From positions 1,052,460 to 1,116,459 of the forward strand of contig NC_029543.1 of the NCBI RefSeq assembly GCF_001577835.2: DNA of 64,000 nucleotides, in the 5' to 3' direction. A program made the position numbers and the translations under genes. Positions within the stretch are counted from its first letter, which is position 1. Each line of letters begins with the position of its first letter. This DNA comes from Coturnix japonica. Taxonomy: Eukaryota > Chordata > Aves > Galliformes > Phasianidae. Below the pieces are notes generated by a model. That model made no database searches, was not told the origin of the DNA, and saw nothing but the letters and a program-made list of their open reading frames with translations. This document shows positions 1 through 13,300 of this stretch, piece after piece.

Positions 1-1203
1 AGCACAGAGAGAGCCCTTGCTCTCCAAGCCCGTCCTTCTGCATGCCAGAGCTTTGGAGGAACATCCAAATTTTGCAAGAAACAATTTTGCCTTTCCCTCC
101 CTCTTCCTCACCGCTCAGAGCTCTCCTTAAATCACAGCCCCTGTCACCACTCCCCTGGCCCCATGTCCTGGGGTCTCATTAACAACACAGCTCTGGTATG
201 GATGGGGCTCTCCAGGATGTGATCCCCTATGGGAGCTGCCACAAATTCGCTGCTGTCCATACTGAGACTTTGGGGTCACACAAGGACAACGGCCGCGATG
301 CTTTCCCGATGTTCTCCACGCCTTGCCGTGCATCCAGGGGTCAAGGACAAGGAGGGCAGATGTTGCTGTGGCCAAACATGAGCTGTGGGATGTGGAATGT
401 GGTGATAAGCCATGCTGCTATGGCCAAGCTTTGCGGGATGGAGGGCAGCCCCTTGGGATGTCTGCCTTCGTGTTACAATGGCAGCATCACAGCTTTGGTC
501 TGTGACCCTAAATGTCTGGTATTCAGACTGCCCCGAGCTTGCTCCTGCCACGATGATCTTACACACTGGCTTCTCTCGTTTGTAATTTAAGTCCTGCCCA
601 GTCCTTCCATTAGGCAGTGCCTGTATCCTCCCACAAACCTCAACAAAATAGATCCCAACTGCTTGGTTTTTGAGAAAAGCCCTGGGGAATGCCTGAACCC
701 TCATCAAAAGCTCCCAGGCAAGGTGAAAATACCAAAATTTGGGGACATAGGTGCCTAAATCCCTTCTCCTGGATCCTAAAGGTGCTTTGGACAAAAAACA
801 CCATAAGTTGCTCATTCATATGGGTGCAGCCTCAGCTCTGTCTCAGATCCTCCTTCCCCACCTTCCCTGTGATTCTTGGCTCAACTTCAGCAACGTCCAA
901 ATGCCTCCAGAAGCTACAAGTATATGCGTGAAGTTTCTAGAAGCATGGAAGCTAACAAAAGGTCTGACAGATGCAGGGTAAACAGAGCTAGCATCTTTAG
1001 CAGGAATGTTAAAAGGAAGGAAGGAAAGCACATGCCTCTTGGGATGGGGTGAGGTGCTGGGAGACAAGACAGTAGGTGCATGGGCTGTGTGCTTTGGGGG
1101 ATTCTCTTTGGCTTTACCCACTCCACACAAGGGACTGTGAGAGGCTGGAGGCATTTACTGGTTGTGAGGTAGAAAAGAAGGTAAGATGACATGGATTTCT
1201 TAC
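1..1203 (-). other. ADAMTS10 intron (3' of exon 9)
   Basis: No reading frame here matches the next expected ADAMTS10 exon or any other protein I know, so this is read as intron that continues past the left edge. No repeat is recognised. Confidence 0.7.
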
Positions 1204-1350
1204 TCCAGGAAGCTGGTGATATAATCCCTGCTGCATGTAGACCATACGAAGGGGTTGGTTTTCATGGTGATGTGAGCAGCCATCAGCTTGGCCGTTTCTT
1301 GCCCGCGGGAGCCACAGCTGTTTCCAACCCCATCATGATTCATGCCAAAC
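1204..1350 (-). CDS. ADAMTS10: ADAMTS10 coding exon 9 (second half of zinc site, Met-turn)
   Basis: Encodes [27 protein letters not shown] (Met-turn) and SRDYITSFL. It carries the third zinc ligand H409. Donor GTAAGA leaves phase 2. The next exon (human SGLGLCLNNR) is not in the window. Confidence 0.95.
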
Positions 1351-4300
1351 CTAGAAAGCAACACCAAAAATATTAGAAAGATTAGGAACAGGAACATTTC
1401 TCCCCACTGGTCACCTATGGGGACTCCTTGGCACTGTACTCACGTGTGGCCAATCTCATGGGCAATGGTGAAGGCTGTGGCCAGGCCAATGTCCTCGTTG
1501 ATGCTGCAGCTTCGTTCTCGTTCACACATACCACCCACAGGGGCCAGGCCTAAGGAAGGCAGATGAATTGGCTCATTCAAACCCTATCAGGGCAGCCTGG
1601 ACAACTGATCCAGCCTGACCACCTGCATGTGGTCCTGGCTGACACCCACCATAATGGTAAATCCAACCTGTCTCTATCTGAAAGGCTGGAGAAATCCTCC
1701 TGGGATTCAGACAGCAGATTCCCCCGACTCTCTGCCACCCACTTTCCCAGTGCCACAAGCTGTGCCCCACCACTAGGGGCTGAGGAAGGGACAAACTCAG
1801 TTCTAGGAATGGGCCAAACCACCACCAGCCCTCCAGCCACCACCACCCTTCCAGGCACCTCATCCACAGCCACATCAGGTCAGAGATCCACCAAATTTTC
1901 CTTTTTAACTGCGGTGATTCACAGCAATAATCCCTCCCTGACTGCTTAGTCTAGACCAGGGCAAGACAAATTAGGAGCTACAGCCAGAGAGAGCGGCAGG
2001 GTCTGTCTGCGTCTAGCAGTTTAAATAAAGAACTCCCTTTACAGTCATCACAAAAAAGTCTTATTTCTCTCTGCTAAGCCAGGAATACTCCACTAGGCTA
2101 TGGACCAGCCCTAGATGCAAGCGGTTCTTAATCATCAGGCTGGACCTGACCCAGGGATATAACAGAGAAGCGTTCCAGAGCCCATCCGTCCTCTGGGTTG
2201 CTGCTTTTAGTGTTTACAGAAGTAAGGAGGCTACACGGTCTGGCGGGCTGGAAACCACGGGCCTGTTCCTGGCTCTGCTGCTGGTGCTTGCAGGAGCATT
2301 GGGTGAGCGCTTCCCCTTCTCTCTCTCATTAGGAAACATGGATGGGGCAGCCCTCCTGTACCACTTGCTCTCAAAGATGTACGTGCTGGTTTGGAGAGCC
2401 TACAAGCAAAATCCAACCTACCCAATGTGCCACAGGGCTTATTTTTGTAGATGCAAATGTCGTATCTGCAAAGAGAAGGAGAAGGCGGCATTAACAACAT
2501 GCACTCCAAAATCTTTTGCAAATGCATCTCAATTTTACCCATGATTCACATACAAAACAGCTCATGCAACACTTCTGGCATACAAAGAATAGACTGCAAC
2601 AGGTAAGAGATGCCTCAGATCCATATTTTGTAATACTCCCAGGCTGAGACACGCTGTGTTTTTTAAGCATAGCTCCAGCGTATGGGTCACTTAACTACTG
2701 AACAACACTGGATGGGGTCAGAGGTGGGGTTTTGATGAAACACAGTGAGCCAGCAGCCCTGAAGCTCTGTGGGTTTGGCTGGATGGCCCAGCACTGCTCA
2801 CGAGCATCCAGCACACTGCAGTGAGCCAGGCACTTCCCTCTGGGGAGGATCAGGCTCATGGAGCTGCCCCGACTGATGAGGACTTTGTGTCTGCACACTC
2901 AGGTCTGTCGCATTAAATCATATCCATTAAATCATATCAATCAAACACACAGCTCTGATTGACTGAGTTTTGTCAACCCATGCACAATTCAATTCGAAGT
3001 TACATTTCACTTCAGAATTCACTTTAGTTTCATTATAATGGTAATGCAATTTTTTTAAATGACTTTTCTTTTTGCAGCTCTGCTTTTTACTGAGAATTTT
3101 CCAAACAGATTCAATATGGGTTGATTCAAAATGACTCTTTCCTCTGTTCCTGGCCTCAACTTCCAGCTATTGCATCAAGGAACTGACTGTTTGCACATCA
3201 TTAGCTGCAAATGAGGAAAAGCTAAACGAGGACAGCAAAGTACAATTTCCTCCCAGCTGAGAGGCAGAATCCTTGCAATGGGACACCAGCAGCACCTCCA
3301 GAAGACGGAGCTTAGGCCAGAGAGTGAATATTGTTGTTTACTTGTAGAGATGAGCTGCATGCCCTCCCTGCTTCTGTTTACATTCCTTCTCAATGTTCTG
3401 CTCTTTGCATGGAGGGCAGACTCAAATATTTGGGTTTTTGCAAGGCTGTGGCAACACTGAGTTTAAATCTACACAGGGAACAGCTGGGTGGTGGGTGCTG
3501 CTCCTTGGCCATGAGGTGCATTTCAACCCAATTGTGATTTGGGTGCATGATGCTGAGGGCAATGACTGTGATGTGGCTTTTAGGACACCTTGAATGGGCA
3601 TTTCACCTTCTGACACCGCTCCTGGTGGATTCATAGGAACGAAAGAAGGGAGGAAGCGAAACTTGAAGCACACAAGGGGTTAAGTACAGCATGGTCCTGG
3701 TGATGGCTCCTGTCTCTTTGGCCCCCAGTGCTCTCTCTAAGTGTCCAAACCTCTCACCCCTAGCAGGAAGCCAAACAAGTAAAAAACATTTGTTGCTTTG
3801 TTTCGAGCGGATCCGTGAAAGCCTTCGGAGGCTCCGATTCGACACGTCTCCACAAGAGCAAAAAGCCCACAGCTCAGCAAGATGTTATCAGGAATTTATG
3901 AGCGACACAGCCGGATGTGCTGGTGCTGTCCAAGCTGGGCGGCGAGTGGCTAAGGGTTAGCTCAAACATCTGGTGTGAGGCTGAAGAATTCAGAGTCTGT
4001 GCCCATGTCCCACACGTGTGGAGGAAAAGCAGATGCTACAGCCCCGGGAGGATGAGACTGGGGCCAAGGGGGTGTTCTGCTTGGTCCCCCTGATTGCTGT
4101 ATGGGCTCATGGGATGCACATGGATCCACCACTTAATAGGGGGAAAAAAGAAGTGCAACTAAATCTTATAGAGACCCTGCCCTGCTGGCCAAGCAGCCAC
4201 TCTCTGGTGCTCAGGGTGCAGGCGGTGACATTGGAGGATGGATGATGGTTATCTGAACTGCAGTAATCTGCACTGCAAGGGTCAGCCACTGCCAAGTCAG

Positions 4301-7300
4301 TTTGTTGGGGAATGCATGGAAGGATGTCTTGGGGGAATCATGTGGATGGAGGTGGAAGACAGCACTGCCAAGGTTAGGAGTTCCTTACCTGGTGATCAGC
4401 ACTGCAGTGTCGTGGTTAGCTATGCCATTCTCAGGGATAGCATTCCCGTTGCCGTTCCTGTTCACAATGGATTTCTGCCATTTGCAGAAGCTGTCCAGGG
4501 ATTTCCCAGCATGATGGTTAATCTCCAATGTAGGCTGGAATGGAAGCAATATAACAACATGTTCCAAGAGAAGATCTGATGTGAAGGCACTGATGATTTT
4601 CATACCAGAAGAGCACTGAAACCAGCCCAGATACCCATCCCCCTTCACAGACACCAAGAGAAAGCAAGACTTTTTAGAACCGTAGAATCATTAAGATTGG
4701 AAAAGACATCTAAGATCATCAAGTCCAACTATCAACTCTTCCCCACCAAGCCCACTAAATCACGTCCCCTTCAGGGGTACTAGAACTAATTAAGTCTCTC
4801 AAAAGCCACTTTATCCTCACAGTCCCATTTTCCCATTGCTTGAAACCAGTTCCCAGCTGCCTTTGGGAACATTGGTGCACCCATAAGACTGCATGGGGTG
4901 GGGGGATTTCTCAGGGTAACATCCAGAGAGAACACATAGTCCCTCAGAGGGAGTGCAGCAACACAATGCAAGCAGCTCAGCAAAGACCAGCTTACCTGAT
5001 CCTCAGTGAGGAGAATCAGCCGGGTCACCAGGATATTGACAATATTGCCCAGACTCGAGTCCTGGAAAAGTTTGGCAACCTGACCTCCAAGAAACAAGAA
5101 AAGACGAGTCTTAAAAATGAGCTCAGTAGCAGGGTGACGGGGCAGGCAGCTGGAAGGTGGGTGCATGTTGGGCACCCATATGGGAGAACAGCACTGCTGA
5201 GGGGTCTAAATACTGTCCTAAAAGAAGCAGAAATGGGAATGAGACTCCACATCACTATTTGGATTGCAAAGCCTCCTATAATGTGCTCAGATCTTGGTGT
5301 CTCCTTCTGAAGAGGTTCCAATGGTGAAGATGGAATCCTGCAGCACCTACACCTCGCTCTTTAGGGTGAGGAAGCTCTGTGGCTCTGGCATTATGCAGCC
5401 TTAGGGATGGATATTTGCTGGCTGCTTGTCAGCAGGGAATGAGACAGCATCTCCCAGAAATCTGCTGCCACACGGTGGGTGTTTTACAGCAGATGAAACA
5501 GTTTGAAACTGTATTGTTTTCGAATCTGGCATCTGCTTTAGAAATGCAAACAGAGCAAGCCATGAAAAGAGATCCTACAGAGGACAGGACAAAGAACCAT
5601 CACAAGAGGGGCTTTCATAGGTTTGATGGATAACCTCCAAGCTCATCTCACCTCACAGGAGGACTCAGCATGACCAGTCGAAGATGTTAATGCATCTAGC
5701 CTGGCATCCTGCTGCCAGCAATGACCTCAACGTGATGCTGCAGAGGAAGCTCCTCTGCGGTAACCCAGAGACACAGGCAGAGCTGTATGGAAGATCAGGG
5801 GGTACTTCTCCCTACCCCTCACACTGATCAGCCCCCAGGCGTGAGAGCTGACTGTCCTTATGCTTTCCCATGTGTCTCTCAGCTTGGCTGGCTCCATTTG
5901 CATTGCTAATTTGAGATGAGAGATGCTGTTCAAAGAATGGGCTTTGTTCTCCCAGTCTAGATCTGGCCTAGTGTGGTCACAGAGGCCAGAGTTTAGCTCT
6001 CCTGAAGTGCCTCCCAATGTACAACACAGCGTCCCTGCAGGCTTCGGAGTATCACTGCTCTGGGGCAGTGGCAGCACGTCAGGACTGTTGCCTGGGAAGG
6101 AGCACTGCAATCTTGGAACAGATCTCACTTCCCCATTGTGCTCCCTCTGTACCACTTGTCATCTCACAGGAAAAGCATGTCTCACCCTTTACCAAACCCA
6201 GACATGCGGGGGTTCAGAACAGGCTTTACTCAGCTTTCTCTCTGCTGCTGGGTACACAAGCTCCCCAAGCTCCGTGATGTGGTTATAACACTTACAATAT
6301 TCATGATGGCCAGGATGTACTGCTCTATGTCCCGCCGGCCGTGGTATCCCACCATCATTTTGTCAGCCACGACCAGGGTCTCCACGTAGCGCTCTGTGCT
6401 GACGGATCTCTTCAAGGGCAGCTGGCCTCGCTGGCTGTGGTTGCCTGATGGCTTCAGTGGGGATGGCTTCAGTGTCCGCAGCCACCAGTGCCTCCCCTTC
6501 CAGGGCTTCTCATCTGAAGAGGAAAGAAATTTGGCTGCTGCAAAATCACAGAGGTGAGGGGCGGATAGCTTGGATTTGGTGCTGGGAAGGAAAGGCACTG
6601 CAAGGCTCTGTATGCATCACACATGAACCCAGCATACACCCAGCCTGGTCCTTGTTCTGAGCATTCCCAGGGGCTCTGCTGGCATCCCATTGCCCTCCTT
6701 CCTGTGCCCACCCCACTGCAGGCAGCACCTCTGCTGCTTCTCTATGTCAGGGCCCTACCCTCGGCTCCGTCATGGGGAAGGGCTGTGTGGATTTAGAAAC
6801 TACACAGACATAATCTGACAATAAAGCCACTGCAGATCATTTCCTCTTTCCTTTTCCTGCCAGGTCCTGAATTTAGGACTTGGCTTTTCCTCCGCAGACA
6901 TGGCTGCAGCCTCCAAAGCAGCAGCAGGTTTGTAGGATTGAGGCTCCAGGATTTTCCCAGCCTGCTCCATTGGAACTTTCCTAGCCTGCACTGGGATGGA
7001 GTAAAGATGTTTGGTGGGCACAGATACCTAGCACGCCACAGGCTGCATCCATGTGTGGGTACTGGAGGGAAGATCGCTTGTACACAACGTGGGGGCTGCC
7101 CTTGCCCTCATTCCCTGCGCTGACGTTGGCTCCTGGGCTCAGCGGTTCGATGAAATATTCCTCCTCGTCTGCAACTATTACCCCGTGCTGTGAAAAGGAA
7201 AGAAACAAAAGAGGTAGGGGGAGAAATGGGTGACAATGGCTTCTCATAACGAACGTCCTGATGGTTACACCCCCTATATTTCTGGGAATTGACAAATAGA

Positions 7301-10300
7301 TGAGAGAACATGCAAGATTCCTTCATTTATGCACAAACACTGAATCACACACCAAGCTATGGACCAAAGCAAACTAAGCCATGGTATCCTAAATACCATG
7401 TTTTCATGTATCAGCACAACTCAGCAGTGAGAACTACCTCCTTCGCTTTTCAACCTCACCCAGAAGACTTTGGATGTTATTCTCCCTTCTTTGAATGAAC
7501 AAATCGGGGCTATAAGCCCAGACTTTGTCCTCTGCCACTGGACCTCCTTGGGAGACCACAACAACCAGAGGGAGCAGCCACCAGCAAGATGGGCAACCCA
7601 ACTCACCAACTGTTCCTGTCTGGCTGGTCCTACCCTTGCAGCAAGCTTTGCCTCTGCATAAAAGGTTTGGGCAACATAAAAAGGTTCCTTTAGCCTAAAG
7701 TGACATGCAGAAACTCATCATTCAGTCTCACCACCAAGAAATGGAGGTATTCTACCAGCTGAACTTTACCACTGAGCAAACAAGGCATGAAACTTCCTCG
7801 CTTTGTTCATGCAGACCTAGAACAGACCCAATCTCAGCCTTACATCATCTGGCCATCGTCCCACTGTGGGTGCACAGACCCCTGGTGATCCTGCATCAAT
7901 GGGATGTCACACAACAGGATGGCATGTGGCACAAAAAGGGCAGGATCTGCCACACGGGTGTGGGGAAGCACATCTCTACAAAACATCTCGAGGTCCTTAA
8001 CCATCCGTGTAACAGCATTACTGCTGGGTAAGTAGGGAGGGTTTCTCCGAGGTGGGTTGCTGCCTCCGCAATGGGTCTCTGCCCACCTCCCTCCCTGCTG
8101 CAAAAGCTGAATCGGGGCAGTGTGCGCTTGGTGAAGTCCCCATCTCCAGAGTGCCGGGGGATTTCCTCCTGCAACCAGGCCCTGTTGCTTTTGGCTCTGC
8201 TCCACCTTTTCAAACACAAGCGAGGTACTGTGAGGTTAGCCTGGCGAGGGCTGCGGCGGAAAGCTGAGTGTCGGCCTGCGAAGCCAGCTGGCTGCCGGCA
8301 TCACGGGACGGGGAGAAGGAGGTCACCGCCGGCTTGGGGCAGAGTACATCCTGCCTTCAAACCAGGAGCTATTGGGAAAGGGTCACCACTGTGATCCACA
8401 GCTTCCTTGGGGCACATAAGAAGTCCTGTGACTCTGTGCAAGTGAAGCTTTGCTGTCACGGGACTCTGACCCCACAGACCAAACGCTGAGGTCTGGGTGG
8501 TGGACGTGACACATGCGTGTTGAAAGCATGCGGCGAGAGGCCCGGAGAGAGATCTCTGTGGTTTGTGGGGGAGCTGAGCTGGATATCCTGTCTGTGATTC
8601 ACCCAGGTCAGCTGCAGAGCAGGGATGGTTTATTCTATTAGCTTACAACCACGCTTCGGAAAGGCACTGCAGCTTGGCCCATCCACCTCCCCGCACACGC
8701 ACTCACGGCTGACGTCAGCCCGGCAGCGGGGCCATCTGCCCAGCTCCAAACATCTCATCTTCCCACTGACTTTGGGAGGGCAATGCAGACGGAAGCAGAC
8801 ACCAAGGGCTGAGAACCAGCCTGTACAGCAGCCTTTGAGGAGCTCTGACGCAAGAGGAGAGACAGGCAAATTTCTCTCCTGAGGTTGTTTATAGCTGAGA
8901 TCTGCTGACTGGAGGACATTGAGCCCTCCGGCTGTTGTACAGACACAGCTCTGCTGAACCCAAGCTGCTGCCCCTGCAGGCTCCAGATGCTTTGTGCTGG
9001 GTCCTGCTGGCAGCTCATGGCTCTGATGTGTAGGGAAATTGGCCGTTTTGCCCTTTGCTCTCACTTAAGTCTGGGTGAGCTGTACCCCTCTCTAGCCATA
9101 AGGGGCTGAGATCTGCTGTACACAGACATGGCGGTGGGACCAGGCAGAGGAATCACAGAGTCATAGAATCATTATGGTTGGAAAAGACCTCTCACATCCC
9201 CAAACATGACCTCAACCTTTCCCACTACACCCACTGACCATGTCCATCAGTGCCACATCTGCACGGCTCTCAAACACCTCCAGGGACGGTGACCCCATCG
9301 CTTCCCTAACAGCCTATGCCAACGCATCATCATTCTTTCTGAGAAGAAATTGTTCCTAATATCCAACCCAAATCTCCCTTGGCACAGAGTAAAGCCATTA
9401 CCTCTCATCCCTATCGATGGGAGTGAACCTATTGGCAGCTGGGGTGCAAGCATTTGAGCACAATGCATTTCACAGAGCTACACATAAATTGTACAAGGAG
9501 TTGGACATGGCTTGACACTTATTGCCCATTTTCATGCCTTTGTGTTGGGACCTTTGTGGAGTCATCCCTTCCCTCTTCTTTTTTGCACCCCATAACAAGC
9601 ACTGGTACCAGCCTACACCCATTTAACAGCAGAACACAGCCCTATCTGCATCATCTAGGAGACTTCTGAGATCTTCCATCCTCACCATTTCCATGCTAAG
9701 CAGACCTGGAGCCTGCAGGACAACAGGAGTGGAGCCAGGAGGGTTTGGCTGCTAATCACCTCTGTGCACTTGGGTGCATAGGTTTGCTAGAGTGGAAATG
9801 CAGCCCCACTCATCCAGCTAAAGACACCAGCACTGGCCAAATTCCTGGCCCTGCTGTCCTCATGAAGCCTGATGATCTCCCTTCTTGCTGATGCCTGTAG
9901 CTCTTCACAACAGGAGGACAGAGTTCATTAAAAGAAGAGGTTGCTGGATGACCCCCTGTACATCTTTGTGCCTGGCTGCATTTTCCAGACAATCCCTGGT
10001 ATCCCTCCAGAGCTACATCATCTGTGGACTAAAATATTCCAGCATAAGTGTAGCCGGGCCATTGCTTGCTCTGCTCTTGGTGCCCTCTGAAGCACAAGGT
10101 TGACTAATGCTGGATCACTTCTTGCTAGCTGTATTCAGCTACCCTTTGACTCTTCTTTTTAGAACAACAGTAAATTATCTAGGACATCAGCAGAAGTCCT
10201 GTATCTAAACAAAAGGCTAACTCGGGAACCAAGAATTTATGCAACTCTGATTTTTGGCTGTGAGATGGAAACATTAGACTCTCTGATATAATGAGTCAGA

Positions 10301-13300
10301 TTCTCATTTCTGTTAATAACCCGCAGCACTGTTCTGGCAATGCAATTTAGCAATAAATCAAGTGCAAATTCGTTCCCATTTGGAAGCTCTTCCACACTGC
10401 CAGAATGCTGCTAAGAGGTGGGGCTATAGCACAAATATGAATCTGGCCTAGAGAGCCTATTTCTACATGTTGCTCCTCCAAGGGAGCCATCATCCTTGGG
10501 ATTCACTAACAGGGTATGTTTGCTCCATCCCTCCATCTGGTAGGTCTTGAAATGTGCTGCATGAGCCAGAAATATCAGAAAATCACAGAAAAATAAGGAT
10601 GGAATTCCTTAGCAAGTGCTGAAAGAGCTCATGAATCATACCCAGAGTACTTCTGAGAGGCATTTGTCTGGCCTGTCCATAAAGATCTCCAGTGATGATG
10701 AAGCTTGTACTCTTCAAGCAACCTCAGCCATCCTTAGCACTACTATCCACCATTAAGTTTTCCTGATATTTAAGACCACAATGTCTAATTCTAGCTGTTG
10801 GGAACACACAGAACAGATTATTCCCTTCTCCTCTGAAGCAGCTTTGCTGCTTTTGAGGCTTTCCATCCTGTCCCCTCTTGGTGTTTTCTCTTTATATTGA
10901 AAAATAATGGCTATATCTCAAGTTTTTTCCCCCCAGAAACTGTTTTCAGCTCCTGGAATCTGGGCAGAGGGGACTAGCAACCCCAGCAATGGATGTGCCC
11001 TTACAAGGAACTGAATGCATTTCTGATCTTCTTGGTTGTGACATGAAACTAATATTCTGCTGCACTCCTTCCTCACCAGCACTATACATAAAATATATTT
11101 CTTGCTGTTACTGTTGGAAGTGAACCTGCAAATCCATCTGCTAGAACCCAAAGAGAATTAATACACCAAATATCAAAGAAGCTACAATCTGTTCCACTTC
11201 ATGGGTAGATCTGGTTGTTAGTATGGCCTTTGGATGAGCAAAATGCAGGGACTCACCAGTCCATTGCAGTTGCTGATGGCGACCTTAGAGCTCAGGTATT
11301 GATCCTGCAGGTGACCCGCATAGTGGCAATCCTCATGGAAATCATGCTGCCAGTCCACACCATCTCGCTTCCAGTATTCAACAGTGAAGTGCTCAGCCAG
11401 CAGGTTGGAGTGCAGTGTCAAGTTGAGGAGGAACTGGGTTCGATGGGCAGAGACTTTGTAGAAAACCTGCTGCTCCGATGGCTTGTAGGGCAAGGAACCC
11501 AGACTGCGCCGAGGGCGTTGCTTCAGCTGGCTCCTCATATCAAAGGTGAGGAAGTCCCCGTTTTGGTCCACTTGGATGGGGAATGCAATTTCATAGTGAT
11601 CGAGGCTGGAAAGGAACTCCTCTGGGGAGGGAAAGCAAAAAGGAGGAATGACACTCTGCAAAGAGCCATAGCAAAACACCCAGCAGCTTCAGCACAGAGT
11701 CACAGCCAGGGCAGGATCCCATTCATGCTGCAAACAAAACATGTATCAGCAGGACAAAAGAGCTCAGCTCTCAGCCCCTGAGCCATTCTAGGGCTTTTCA
11801 GCTGCTTGTGTCATCAGAAGTAGCCACATGGCTTCCCTCCAGCCTGATGCAGGGACCAAGCTCTCTTGTGACAGCTTGCAAGAGACATTTAAAACAAAGA
11901 TAGGCAGAAAGACAAGGGATTTCAAACTGTAGCACAGCAGGGATATGATAAATGGTTTCTCTCCTCTGTTCAGACTGCGTGATCCTTGGGATTCTCCAGG
12001 ACTCCCAGCATACAGAACACAAACCGTGCTCACAGCTGCATTAATACATTAGGTATGAAACATCATATGCACCAAGACAGTGTTCTTGCAGTCAAAATAA
12101 CGCAATGGGTGCCCAGAACTGTGCTAAAAAGGCAGCAAAATCTGAGTCTCCAGCCAGGCCTGTATCTATTCTACTATCACAGCTCACCAGCTCAGTGCCC
12201 TACAGTATATTCTTGGCTTAGCACCTCCTCTTGTGGCACTTGAGCTTTTGAGGATGCCTCGTGCCACTTAGGAAATCTATTCTCCACTCATAGTGCTTTT
12301 TTTTCCTTAAGGGTTGGAGGTTTGCTCACAGAGTGGGAGAGGATCTGCTCTCTTCATGCTGTGCTTCCTGCATTCTATGTATAGCTGTTTCCTGAGCAAA
12401 CAGGGAGGCCAGGCTGCTGTGGGGTGGGTGCATTTTGCCTGGCTCCACAGCACCCATCTTCAAAGCCTTCCCCAGCCATCATAAATTCGGACTCCAAATT
12501 ACACTCTTACCACATGGCAGCACTGGAAAGTTTCCTTTCCCTCTAGCATGTTTTCCAGTGTGGGAGCTTGACCGAGTGGTTTCCTTGACCACCACTAATG
12601 GGATGGTCCTTCACACCAGCTTAGTTTAGGGGTTAGCTCCCAACCTTCCAAACCAAAAGCTCTTCTGGCACCTCTCCCCTGGTTCAACAAGCCAGAAGAA
12701 AATATTAGGCTTTTAACTTCCTGTGCTCCAGCTTCCCCTGCATCACATTGCTTTGTGTGTGATGCAGCCAGGCAAACAAACGTGACTACTTGTTTTTAAG
12801 CAATGACCTCAGGCATGGAAAAATTTGCTATCGGAAGGGTCTTGTTTTTCCCTTTCTATAGTCCACATGGGTAGCAAAATAGTGTCTTGGGAGGAGGTTT
12901 GTGCACCCTGTGTCTAGAAGAAAGGGTCTGGGACCCTGATCCTGACCTATAAGACTCATTCAGGAGGAAAGAGTGGTCAGGATCTGGGGCTCAGGCTGTG
13001 TGGGACAGTCTGCTCTTGTTGTGCTGGACACAATGCATCCTCAGGGATGTCACCATGAAAAATGATGCACAGGATCATAGAGCTGAGTGTAGCGCCCTAC
13101 ATCATATGGATGCTTTGGGGATGGATGCAACAAATGGAAGAAATAATGAAACTTTTTACATAAGAAAGAAGACAGCATCTTCATCCCTGCCTTGGTCACA
13201 CTGCCCCCCATGCTACAATTCATACTAGGAGCTCCCAACATCAATAACAGCACTGCTTGACCCTTCATATCTTCCTTCCTTCCTTCCAGAAAAGCCATCG

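Noticed and set aside
1204-7187. Protease as ADAMTS6
   Set aside because: The two are sisters, but [26 protein letters not shown] and [10 protein letters not shown] match ADAMTS10 against ADAMTS6 HITANTNPFSWS, LASVAGMCEPERSC and NIIVARLIVL.
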